A stretch of DNA of 64,000 nt from Kosakonia sacchari (GTDB taxonomy: Bacteria > Pseudomonadota > Gammaproteobacteria > Enterobacterales > Enterobacteriaceae): NCBI GenBank assembly GCA_900109485.1, contig FOAY01000002.1, positions 206,392-270,391 on the forward strand, read 5' to 3'. The notes below the pieces were generated by a model. It ran no database searches and was not told the DNA's origin. It saw nothing but the letters and a program-made list of their open reading frames with translations. Below are positions 7,121 to 14,788 of this stretch, piece after piece. The translations under genes and the position numbers were made by a program. Position 1 is the stretch's first letter. The number at the start of each line of letters is the position of its first letter.

Positions 7121-9799
7121 ATGAGTGCATTGGATAAAAAAGTTCAACGGTTTGTCAGGTCAAAACTCGGGCCGCTAACGGTTGCGATGATTTGCGCATT
7201 GCCGGCAGTAGCAAATTCAGCCGGGTTAGTCATGAAAAATGGTACCGTCTATAACACCAATGGAGTGCCGGTCGTTGATATTAATACGCCAAATTCAAAC
7301 GGCTTGTCGCACAACTTTTGGGATGATTTGAACGTTGATAAAAACGGCCTCGTTTTCAATAACGGTACTTCGGCCTCGGATACCGTGCTGGCTGGCCAGA
7401 TTCAAGGGAACAGTAATCTGGTTGGCGGCCCGGCCAAAGTAATATTGAACGAAGTGGTTTCGAAAAATGCCTCCGTCATCAATGGCATGATGGAAGTTGC
7501 GGGCAATAAGGCGGATTTAATTATCGCCAACCCGAATGGTATTACGGTGAATGGCGGTGGCTCTATCAACACCGGCAAATTAACGCTGACCACCGGTAAA
7601 GCACAACTGACTGATGGCGAACTGGCGGGATACAACGTCAATGGCGGCACCATTACCGTTGGTAAACTGAGCAATGCCAGCCCGACAGAGATCCTGTCAC
7701 GCAATGTTGTCATCAATGGAAAAGTCACCGCCGATGAACTGAACATCGTCGCGGGAAATAACTATGTTAATACGCGCGGTGAGGTTGCGGGTACGGTTGC
7801 GGCATCCGGGCTGCGCAACTATTACAGCGTTGACGTTTCTGCGCTGGGCGGGATGTATGCCAACAAGATTAACCTGGTCAGTACCGAAGCCGGTGTCGGC
7901 GTGCGTAACCAGGGCACAATTGCTGGCGGCGTAAACGGCATCAAAATTGATACCAAAGGCGTCCTGCTGAACAGTAATGCGAAAATCCAGTCTGCCGGGC
8001 TTATCGATATCAAAACCAATGGCCGACTTGATAATACGACCGGTGAAATCTCTTCCATTGATACTATTTCCATCAATACTAACAAGGGCGAGATTGTAAA
8101 CAGCCGCGCAGGTCGCATTGCGACTAACGGTAGCATCAACATTAACAGCGGCGCGCTGACTAACAGTAATGGCAAAATCGCCGCTGCCGGTATGCTGGCC
8201 GTCGATACCAACAACTATGCGCTGACCAACACGGGTAAAGGTAAAACCGTAGGTATTGAAGCGGGTATCGTCGCGTTAAAAACCGGCAATCTGAACAGCC
8301 GCGACGGGCAGATTAGCGGTGGTTATGTCGGTATTGAAGCGGCGTCAATCGATAACTCTGGCGGCAACTTGCAGTCCGCTGGCGATATTGACATCTTAAG
8401 CGCAGGCAATATCAACAATAACAAAGGGTTGATTCGCGCAGCTAACGGCCATCTCACGCTGGGTTCTGGCGGTACGATCAGCAATGAAACGACCAAAACG
8501 GCAGATACCAACAGCTCTGACTCTCTGGGGATCATTTCACAGAAAGCGCTCAACATCGGTGCCAAAAGGATCGTTAACCGTGGCGGCCAGATCGCGTCAA
8601 ACGACGTTGTCACTGTTAAGAGCACCGGCGATATCGATAACTACACCGGCAAGATCGTCTCCAGCGTTCAAGTATTAGCCCGTGGTACCTCGTTGAATAA
8701 TGACCAGGGCGGCCTGAGCGCAGACCATGGCGTCGACATTGCTGTCAGCGGTACGGTGAGTAACAACATCGGTGTTATCAGCTCGAACAAAAGTGATGTG
8801 GAGCTGAATGCTGGCGATATCGATAACGTTGGCGGTTTGATGCTGGGGGAAAATATTACCCTGAATGCTAAAAACAACGTCAATAATGATACCGCGCTGG
8901 TGGTGGCTAAAAAATTACTGAAAGTGAATGTATTAGGGACTATTTCTAATAATAACGGTAACGATTTTGGTGACAGATACGGCGAATATTTCGGCATCCC
9001 TCAGCAAATCGGCGGCATGATTGGTAAAGAAGGCGTCTCTTTTTCTGCCCGAAATATCAACAGCACCAATAGCCGTATTATTTCTGACTTCGGTGATATG
9101 AAACTTGAGGTTGCCAGTACGCTGAACAATACGCGTGGTTTGCTGTACAGTGCAGGTGATATGGCAATTGATGTCGGTTATATGTTCTACAATAACTATG
9201 CGACAACCGCCAGTGCTGGCGACATGAATATCAGCACCGTTTATCTGCAAAACTACAGTAATGGTTCCATTATTGATAATGATGCTACCGGGATTATTTC
9301 TTCTGAGAAGAATGCTACCCTGAACGTGAATAATAGTTTCACGAACTACGGCTTTATCAATGCAGAAGGCGATCTGAAATTCAACGTGAGTAAAGGTATT
9401 CTGTATAACTCGAATACAATTGCTGCGGGTAAAAATCTGGCTATTGATGCGCTGAATGGTATTGATAACAACGGTGACATTGCTGGCGGTGAAATTGTGT
9501 CGCTGAAAACTGAAGGCAGTGTAACCAACCGTACCGATCGCAATATTGTTGGTCAGCAGGTGATCATTTCTGCTGGTCAAAATATTGTGAACCATGGCAA
9601 TATCGTCAGTGATAATTATATGGATGTCACCGCTAACGGTACCGTCTATAACTATCTCAATATGCTGAGCTATGGTTCGGCAAAAATAACGGCCAATACT
9701 GTCACTAATAGCGGCAGAGATGCATTGTTAGGTGCGTATGAAGATTTCTCTCAGGATGTGAAGAAATTGAATAACACCGGCACTGTTCTTGGTATGTAA
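7121..9799 (+). CDS. TpsA: two-partner-secretion filamentous haemagglutinin-like exoprotein
   Basis: 892 residues. A long signal peptide (about 1-34, ending PAVANSA) precedes a TPS secretion domain: VVDINTPNSNGLSHNFWDDLNV, then VILNEV (108-112) and IIANPNGITVNGG (135-146). The second TPS motif NPNG (137-140) is intact, but the first, normally NPNL, reads NSNL (97-100). The remainder is an asparagine/glycine-rich series of short imperfect beta-helix repeats (units like GDIDNxGG..., NNxG) up to the C-terminus NTGTVLGM. There is no VENN motif and no C-terminal toxin domain, so it is not a CdiA. It is secreted by TpsB encoded immediately downstream. Likely a beta-helical surface or released adhesin. 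RBS AAGGA lies about 10 bp before the ATG. Confidence 0.9.
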   Translation: MSALDKKVQRFVRSKLGPLTVAMICALPAVANSAGLVMKNGTVYNTNGVPVVDINTPNSNGLSHNFWDDLNVDKNGLVFNNGTSASDTVLAGQIQGNSNLVGGPAKVILNEVVSKNASVINGMMEVAGNKADLIIANPNGITVNGGGSINTGKLTLTTGKAQLTDGELAGYNVNGGTITVGKLSNASPTEILSRNVVINGKVTADELNIVAGNNYVNTRGEVAGTVAASGLRNYYSVDVSALGGMYANKINLVSTEAGVGVRNQGTIAGGVNGIKIDTKGVLLNSNAKIQSAGLIDIKTNGRLDNTTGEISSIDTISINTNKGEIVNSRAGRIATNGSININSGALTNSNGKIAAAGMLAVDTNNYALTNTGKGKTVGIEAGIVALKTGNLNSRDGQISGGYVGIEAASIDNSGGNLQSAGDIDILSAGNINNNKGLIRAANGHLTLGSGGTISNETTKTADTNSSDSLGIISQKALNIGAKRIVNRGGQIASNDVVTVKSTGDIDNYTGKIVSSVQVLARGTSLNNDQGGLSADHGVDIAVSGTVSNNIGVISSNKSDVELNAGDIDNVGGLMLGENITLNAKNNVNNDTALVVAKKLLKVNVLGTISNNNGNDFGDRYGEYFGIPQQIGGMIGKEGVSFSARNINSTNSRIISDFGDMKLEVASTLNNTRGLLYSAGDMAIDVGYMFYNNYATTASAGDMNISTVYLQNYSNGSIIDNDATGIISSEKNATLNVNNSFTNYGFINAEGDLKFNVSKGILYNSNTIAAGKNLAIDALNGIDNNGDIAGGEIVSLKTEGSVTNRTDRNIVGQQVIISAGQNIVNHGNIVSDNYMDVTANGTVYNYLNMLSYGSAKITANTVTNSGRDALLGAYEDFSQDVKKLNNTGTVLGM

Positions 9800-9811
9800 G
9801 GTGTAAAAAAA

Positions 9812-9837
9812 GGCAGTGGCACACTGCTGCTGCCTTT
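9812..9837 (+). terminator. Hairpin between tpsA and tpsB (weak terminator/attenuator)
   Basis: GCAGTG (9813-9818) pairs with CACTGC (9822-9827) across a 3-nt loop; an alternative longer pairing is AAGGCAG (9810-9816) with CTGCCTT (9830-9836), followed by TTTACTT. It starts 10 bp after the tpsA stop and ends upstream of the tpsB start. It may lower expression of the transporter relative to the exoprotein. Confidence 0.4.
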
Positions 9838-9857
9838 ACTTCTTTCAGAGTGAATTC

Positions 9858-11477
9858 ATGAAATTGCGATTTACAGCTTTTTGTATGCTCATGATTATGG
9901 GCGCTCAGGTATCAGCAAAGGATAATGTTGATAACCTGATAAAACAGCAAAAAAATGCAGATGCCAGCGTGCTGCATGAACAACAGTTTGAGAAAAAAGA
10001 TGTTTTCTCAAATGCCGATCGGAAAGTATTTACTCTGCAAGATCTTCCAAAGGAAGAAAATTGTTTCACTGTCAAGAATGTTCTTCTTGAAAATGATTTT
10101 CTAAAAGCTAAAATCACGCAATCTATCAATGAGATTATTGCCGGGCGCTGTATCGGTGTTGCAGGTATTAATACAATCGCATCCGCGTTGCAGGATTATT
10201 ATATTGATGCGGGCTATGTAACTACGCGAGTTATTATTCCGTCACAGAATATCTCTACCGGTGAACTCAATTTTACCGTCGAAGCCGGTAAAATTGAAAA
10301 TGTCATTATTGCGGGTGATGATATTCGGGCATGGATGTTGCCTTTCAAAAATGAAGATATTCTGAATATCCGTGATATTGAGCAAGGGCTGGAAAACCTG
10401 CAATTTGTTCCCGGCGTGAATGTTAAAATCAATATAGAGCCAGGTAGCCAAAATGGTTACAGCAATGTCAGTATTAACACCAATCGCTTTAAAAAGTGGA
10501 GCGTAAGAGCAAGTTATAATAACTGGGGTGATGAAGCGACCGGTCAGTATTTAACCTCTGCGGTGGGCTATCTTTTCAATACGGCGAAATTAGGCGATCT
10601 CTTTTACCTGGCCGGCACCAGCAGCACCACTGGTAAGTATCAAAATATCAGTGGCTACTATTCCTTCCCGGTCGGCTACTGGAATTACACGTTTTTCTAC
10701 AGCAAGAGTGATTCGCGACAAACGGTTCCGCTCTCTTACTTTTCGCTGGATTATGCCGGTAACAGTGAGTACCTGAGCGCGAAAGCGGCAAGAACGGTTT
10801 ATCGCGATAAAAGCAGGAAGATCGCGGCAAGTGCTGAGCTTATCCGCAGAACCTCCGGATATACCCTCGACGGCGAAGAGCTGGTATTACAGAGCCGCGA
10901 CATGGGGAACGTGAAGTTCGGGCTTAATTATAAACAGCAGTTTGCCAATGCTTCTCTGGACGCCACCCTCTCATGGCAGCGTTTCTTAACATGGTTTGGC
11001 GGCGAACAAACGCCCGATATGCAGTATGGCGAAGTCAGCCCAATAAGCCAGTTGTTTAACTTTCAGGGAAATTATACCCAGCTATTTGCCAATGGTTACT
11101 ACAACGGGATCTTCTCTGCGCAATATGCGCCGCGCCAGTTGACCTTGCAGGATCAGATGACCGTGGGCGATCGGTGGAGCGTGCGTGGATTTGAAAATAG
11201 CTATGGCCTGACAGGGAACAGCGGTTTTTATCTGCAAAATACATTCTACCGGCCCATAGGTACGACGAATGCCAGACTCTATTTCGGCATGGATTTTGGA
11301 CAGGTGAAAGAAGATGGTTACTATGGCGATGAAACGATTGTTGGCAGCGCCATGGGTATCGAAGGGAATATAAAGAGCCTGGGATATGATTTCTCCATCA
11401 CTACGCCGCTGAAATATCCTGGTGATTTGGTGGTGAACAAGGCTAACTTTAATTTTAACTTCTCGTATCAGTTATAA
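9858..11477 (+). CDS. TpsB: two-partner-secretion outer-membrane transporter
   Basis: 539 residues when started at ATG 9858 (MKLRFTAFCMLMIMGAQVSAKD, a clean signal peptide); an upstream in-frame start would add 14 residues that spoil the signal. An Omp85/ShlB-type protein: two POTRA domains in the first half (VITPSQNISTGELNF-like segment written here as VIIPSQNISTGELNFTVEAG; FVPGVNVKINIEPG), then a 16-strand barrel carrying the conserved VRGF motif (WSVRGFENSYG, near residue 441) of the channel lid. It translocates TpsA across the outer membrane. Its stop lies only 18 bp before the AcpS-type gene, which ties the TPS pair to the acyl-chain genes. Confidence 0.9.
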   Translation: MKLRFTAFCMLMIMGAQVSAKDNVDNLIKQQKNADASVLHEQQFEKKDVFSNADRKVFTLQDLPKEENCFTVKNVLLENDFLKAKITQSINEIIAGRCIGVAGINTIASALQDYYIDAGYVTTRVIIPSQNISTGELNFTVEAGKIENVIIAGDDIRAWMLPFKNEDILNIRDIEQGLENLQFVPGVNVKINIEPGSQNGYSNVSINTNRFKKWSVRASYNNWGDEATGQYLTSAVGYLFNTAKLGDLFYLAGTSSTTGKYQNISGYYSFPVGYWNYTFFYSKSDSRQTVPLSYFSLDYAGNSEYLSAKAARTVYRDKSRKIAASAELIRRTSGYTLDGEELVLQSRDMGNVKFGLNYKQQFANASLDATLSWQRFLTWFGGEQTPDMQYGEVSPISQLFNFQGNYTQLFANGYYNGIFSAQYAPRQLTLQDQMTVGDRWSVRGFENSYGLTGNSGFYLQNTFYRPIGTTNARLYFGMDFGQVKEDGYYGDETIVGSAMGIEGNIKSLGYDFSITTPLKYPGDLVVNKANFNFNFSYQL

Positions 11478-11495
11478 CTTTGAGTGTGCAGTACG

Positions 11496-11864
11496 ATGCG
11501 TATTGGTACGGATATTGTAGAAGTTGCGCGCATAAGTCGGGCGATTGCCAACGGGAAAATGGATTTTATTGAGCGCGTTTATACTGAAAAGGAAATAATA
11601 AAAATTGATCCTTCCGATATCAATTATGAACGCGCATCCGGTTTCTGGGCGGCGAAAGAAGCGGTGGTAAAAGCAGTAGGCTGTGGTTTTCGCGATGGTA
11701 TTCGCTTTCATGATATCGAAATTATTCATGACGAGTATGGTTGCCCGCAATTTGTTTTTACCGGAAGACTGAAAGAGATTCTTGCAGAGAAAGGGATGGA
11801 GAATGTATCCCTGAGTATTTCGCATTGCCGGACTCACGCCGTGGCAACGGTCATTATTTATTAA
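11496..11864 (+). CDS. AcpS-type 4'-phosphopantetheinyl transferase
   Basis: 122 residues from ATG 11496 ([13 protein letters not shown]), the canonical AcpS beginning; a GTG at 11484 would add four residues. Mg2+/CoA ligands are visible: Asp6 in GTDIVEV and Glu55 in [12 protein letters not shown]. It should transfer phosphopantetheine from CoA to the conserved Ser of an ACP, most simply the ACP at 13212-13493. Enterobacteria already have a housekeeping acpS beside pdxJ, so this is a dedicated second copy. It sits between tpsB (18 bp) and the ketoreductase gene (14 bp). Confidence 0.9.
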   Translation: MRIGTDIVEVARISRAIANGKMDFIERVYTEKEIIKIDPSDINYERASGFWAAKEAVVKAVGCGFRDGIRFHDIEIIHDEYGCPQFVFTGRLKEILAEKGMENVSLSISHCRTHAVATVIIY

Positions 11865-11878
11865 CTTAAATTATTATC

Positions 11879-12640
11879 ATGAATATGTATAAGTACAACG
11901 ATCTTAATGAAAACACCGTGCTGGTGACGGGCGCGAGCGGCGATATTGGGCTGGGCATTTGCGCAAAATATTTAGAGCAAAACTGTGTCGTTTATGCACT
12001 TTATAAATCGAATGCCACACAGCTCGACGCGCTGAAAGCGTCGCATCCGGCCGGTGACAAACTGCACATTATGCAGTGCGATTTGGCCGATCCGCAGAGC
12101 GTAGCGGCGCTATGTTCCCATCTCGCTGAAGTGGCCGGGAAGATTGATGTTCTGGTCAACAATGCGGGTATTGTCAAAGACAGCCTGTTTGCCTCAATGA
12201 GCTTTGAGGATTTCAGCCAGGTGATGGACACCAATATGCTTAGCGTTTTCCGGCTAATCAAAGCCGCGTTGACATTACTGCGTTCTGCGCAGAGCCCGGC
12301 CATTATCAATGTCGCCTCCATTGCCGCCATTATTCCGAGCGTCGGACAGTCCAACTACAGCGCCTCCAAAGGTGCCATGCTGGGCTTTACCCGCACGCTG
12401 GCGGCCGAACTGGCGGCTTATGGCATCCGCGTCAATGCGGTCGCACCGGGTATGATTGAATCGCGGATGGTGAAAAAAGTCTCGCGCACCGTTGTGCGCA
12501 GCGTGGTTGGTTCCATCCCATTAAAACGGCTCGGTACGTGCGAAGAAGTGGCGAACGCCATTGTTTTCTTAAGTTCCTCAGCTTCCAGTTATATCGTCGG
12601 CCAAACTATCGTTATCGATGGTGGTCTGGTAATGCGGTGA
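11879..12640 (+). CDS. FabG-like 3-ketoacyl-ACP reductase (SDR)
   Basis: 253 residues of the classical short-chain dehydrogenase/reductase fold. The cofactor-binding glycine motif is TGASGDIG (17-24), NNAG is at 94-97, and the catalytic set is Ser147 (NVAS), Tyr160 and Lys164 (YSASK). The C-terminal end GQTIVIDGGLVMR is FabG-like. It should reduce 3-ketoacyl-ACP to 3-hydroxyacyl-ACP with NADPH. It lies between the AcpS and dehydratase genes (3 bp to the next ATG). The setting argues for a role in the dedicated acyl-chain pathway rather than in housekeeping FAS. Confidence 0.87.
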   Translation: MNMYKYNDLNENTVLVTGASGDIGLGICAKYLEQNCVVYALYKSNATQLDALKASHPAGDKLHIMQCDLADPQSVAALCSHLAEVAGKIDVLVNNAGIVKDSLFASMSFEDFSQVMDTNMLSVFRLIKAALTLLRSAQSPAIINVASIAAIIPSVGQSNYSASKGAMLGFTRTLAAELAAYGIRVNAVAPGMIESRMVKKVSRTVVRSVVGSIPLKRLGTCEEVANAIVFLSSSASSYIVGQTIVIDGGLVMR

Positions 12641-12643
12641 TTT

Positions 12644-13192
12644 ATGTCTAAATACAGGATTCCCGCAAAGATCTTCCTTGAGATGGGCGGCTGGCGACAG
12701 CCCCTGATAATGGTCGATAAAATTGATGACTATAAATACGGTGAAAATGGCTTCGTGAAAGTCGTCAAACATGTCACCTATAACGATCCGTGGTTGTCCG
12801 GGCATTTTCCTGACGATCCGATTATGCCCGGCGTCATTATTTCAGAAATCTTTGGTCAGGCCAGCGAGTATTTTTCCTTCCTGACAGATATCTGCGACAT
12901 TTATCGTGAGAAATATCATGTCGAACTCACTTCGTTACGTGATATCCATGCGCGGATAAATCAGCCTGAAATGCTGGATATTATTCGTACGCGGCGTGCG
13001 CAAGTACGAGGGGTGCTTGCCGCGCAAAATCTGAAATTTAAAGAAATAGCCTTCCCGGGTGATTCTATTGAGGTCGTAAGTAAATTATCATTTTCCGACG
13101 CTAATGGTTTTAAACACTATTCCGTTACGGCCCATGCAGGGAAACGGCTAATCAGCCACGGTACAATTATTAATTTTCGTGAATCTAAGTAA
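12644..13192 (+). CDS. FabZ-like hotdog 3-hydroxyacyl-ACP dehydratase
   Basis: 182 residues. GHFPDDPIMPGVIISEIFGQ (53-72) is the FabZ signature with catalytic His54 and Glu68. It is longer than ordinary FabZ (about 150) because of extra residues after the active-site helix (roughly 85-115, DIYREKYHVELTSLRDIHAR). It should dehydrate 3-hydroxyacyl-ACP to trans-2-enoyl-ACP. No enoyl reductase gene is present in the cluster, so double bonds may be kept, or the cellular FabI may be borrowed. The spacing to the ketoreductase gene is 3 bp. Confidence 0.85.
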   Translation: MSKYRIPAKIFLEMGGWRQPLIMVDKIDDYKYGENGFVKVVKHVTYNDPWLSGHFPDDPIMPGVIISEIFGQASEYFSFLTDICDIYREKYHVELTSLRDIHARINQPEMLDIIRTRRAQVRGVLAAQNLKFKEIAFPGDSIEVVSKLSFSDANGFKHYSVTAHAGKRLISHGTIINFRESK

Positions 13193-13211
13193 TTAACATG
13201 GAGAGTTAGTT

Positions 13212-13493
13212 ATGCTTACAATTAAAGACGATATTGAAAAGCGCAAAGATGTATTGCTGACCATCAAAACTGAAATTATTCAACGATTGAATATTCAAAG
13301 GGATGAATCTCAAATCGATGATGATACAGCACTGTTTGGTAATGGTTTGAAGCTGGATTCTGTGGATGCCACAGAGATTGTTGTTCTGCTGGATAAAGTC
13401 TTCGACATTAAAGTCACGGAAAGCGACGATCCTTCCTATATGAGAAGCATCAATAGTCTGGCGACATTTATCATTCAGAAGAAAAATTCGTAA
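13212..13493 (+). CDS. Acyl carrier protein
   Basis: 93 residues with the phosphopantetheine attachment site LKLDSVDATEIV, Ser50 being the modified residue. A GGAGAG Shine-Dalgarno precedes the ATG. Its acidic helix II (VDATEIVVLLDKVFDI) is typical for docking of type II synthase partners. It differs from housekeeping AcpP (no GADSLD), consistent with a specialised carrier charged by the AcpS-like protein two genes upstream. It is expected to hold the growing chain for the ketosynthases, reductase and dehydratase of this operon in the cytoplasm. Confidence 0.88.
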   Translation: MLTIKDDIEKRKDVLLTIKTEIIQRLNIQRDESQIDDDTALFGNGLKLDSVDATEIVVLLDKVFDIKVTESDDPSYMRSINSLATFIIQKKNS

Positions 13494-13528
13494 TCTGCAT
13501 TTAAAAGGGAATTTAACAGGATACTTAT

Positions 13529-14689
13529 ATGACATCTCTTAATGATATTCATTTGAAAAATAATGCCATGATGGGCATTTATAACGATTATTCCATCCCC
13601 TTTGCCTATAACGAACCGATGGTCGAATATAAGGCGATGCGCGAAAATGCGCTGCTGGTTGATTATTCTCACATGGCGATTGTCAGCGTAATGGGCGATG
13701 ACGCATGGGCGCTGGTTAACCATCTGGTTTCCGCCGATGTTTCGATTATTCGTGATGAGCAGGGTATTTACTCTCTGGTGCTGAATGATGATGGCACGAT
13801 CCGTGGTGATGTGTATGTTCTCTGCTCTGCAGATGGTTATTACCTGCTGTCAGAAGATATTCCGGCTGGCGAACTGATTGAACGTCTGAATAAAAGTCTG
13901 CAAAAAGCGGATGAACTCGATATCCAGGAGATCCCGGAAATTCGCGCCATGCGTGAAGAGAACTGGGGAGCTATTCTGCTGGAAGGTCCATACGCCTGGG
14001 AAGTGATGGCTGAAATTCATGGCTTCGATATTATCGGTCTGCCGTATTATGAGTATATGAGTACCGATGATGAGCTGATGATTTTCCGCTGTGGCAAGCA
14101 CGGTGAATTTGCTTACATGGCGATCGGTCAACAGTCTGCGCTGGCGGAACAGTGGCAGAAACTTGTCGATATTGGCGATAAATATCAGTTGCAGACCGGC
14201 GGCCTTGATTACCAGATCATCGCGCGGGTAGAGAATCCAGGCTGGGATGGTCGCACCCTGGCGCACAGCACGCTGAATCCCGTTGAGCTGCAAATGCAAT
14301 GGGCCGTGCAATACGACAAAGAAGATTTTGTCGGTAAAGAGGCTGTCGAAACGCTGTCTCACGACACTCATCAACCTAAAATGATTGGTATGATCGCCGC
14401 AGAAGAGTGTGTGGGTATTTACGCCGGCGATCGCGTCATGGTAGATGGCAATGAAGTCGGTAAAGTTGTCAAAGCCCTCTTTTCACCTGCCTTACAACGA
14501 TATATTGCTCTGGCGCTTATCGATAATGAATATGCATGGTCCGATATTAGCGGCTTCCATATTCAAACCGCGAATGAAAAAGTCGCTGCGCAAACGAAAG
14601 GTATGCCGTTTATTTATAACCTGAGCATGTTGGTTAGCCCAACTGAGCACAGTTATATCGATACCAACAAAAGAAAAAGCGCAGTTTGA
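13529..14689 (+). CDS. GcvT-family aminomethyltransferase-like protein
   Basis: 386 residues of the GcvT/YgfZ fold (folate-binding). The N-domain shows LVDYSHMAIVSVMGDDAWALVNHLVSADV and SLVLNDDGTIRGDVYVL, aligning with the T-protein segment that carries the folate-contacting Asp. Later come ARVENPGWDG, and QWAVQYDKEDFVGKEAV, matching the family WxVxxDKxDFIGxxAL element, then a C-terminal barrel. No glycine-cleavage P, H or L gene is nearby; the setting is between an ACP and a ketosynthase. It may transfer a one-carbon unit using tetrahydrofolate or act as a folate-dependent demethylase or methylase on a pathway intermediate; the substrate is unknown. Confidence 0.75.
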   Translation: MTSLNDIHLKNNAMMGIYNDYSIPFAYNEPMVEYKAMRENALLVDYSHMAIVSVMGDDAWALVNHLVSADVSIIRDEQGIYSLVLNDDGTIRGDVYVLCSADGYYLLSEDIPAGELIERLNKSLQKADELDIQEIPEIRAMREENWGAILLEGPYAWEVMAEIHGFDIIGLPYYEYMSTDDELMIFRCGKHGEFAYMAIGQQSALAEQWQKLVDIGDKYQLQTGGLDYQIIARVENPGWDGRTLAHSTLNPVELQMQWAVQYDKEDFVGKEAVETLSHDTHQPKMIGMIAAEECVGIYAGDRVMVDGNEVGKVVKALFSPALQRYIALALIDNEYAWSDISGFHIQTANEKVAAQTKGMPFIYNLSMLVSPTEHSYIDTNKRKSAV

Positions 14690-14696
14690 TTATTGA

Positions 14697-14754
14697 AAAT
14701 AACCAGCCGGGAAATAGAGCGCGCGTCGTGGATATTCCCCGAGTCTGGTTATTT
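14697..14754 (+). promoter_or_regulatory. Long intra-operon stem-loop between GcvT-like and ketosynthase genes
   Basis: AAATAACCAG (14697-14706) is perfectly complementary to CTGGTTATTT (14745-14754). Inside, CGGGAAATA pairs with TATTCCCCG with one mismatch, giving a stem of about 19 pairs capped by a GC-rich loop. There is no run of T after it. It occupies most of the only sizeable gap (99 bp) in the biosynthetic part of the operon. An attenuator, RNase processing site or mRNA stabiliser are possible. Confidence 0.5.
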
Positions 14755-14788
14755 CATGCCTATTCGTCGTTAACTCCAGGTAATATTT

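Noticed and set aside
8933..9595. Long antisense open frame inside tpsA
   Set aside because: Repetitive asparagine-rich coding on the plus strand gives open frames on the other strand; no start site or protein features.
7121..9799. CdiA or toxin-bearing exoprotein
   Set aside because: No VENN or similar pre-toxin motif, no variable C-terminal domain and no immunity gene between tpsA and tpsB.
13529..14689. Glycine cleavage system gene gcvT
   Set aside because: No gcvH or gcvP nearby, and the operon context is acyl-chain synthesis; family membership kept, pathway rejected.
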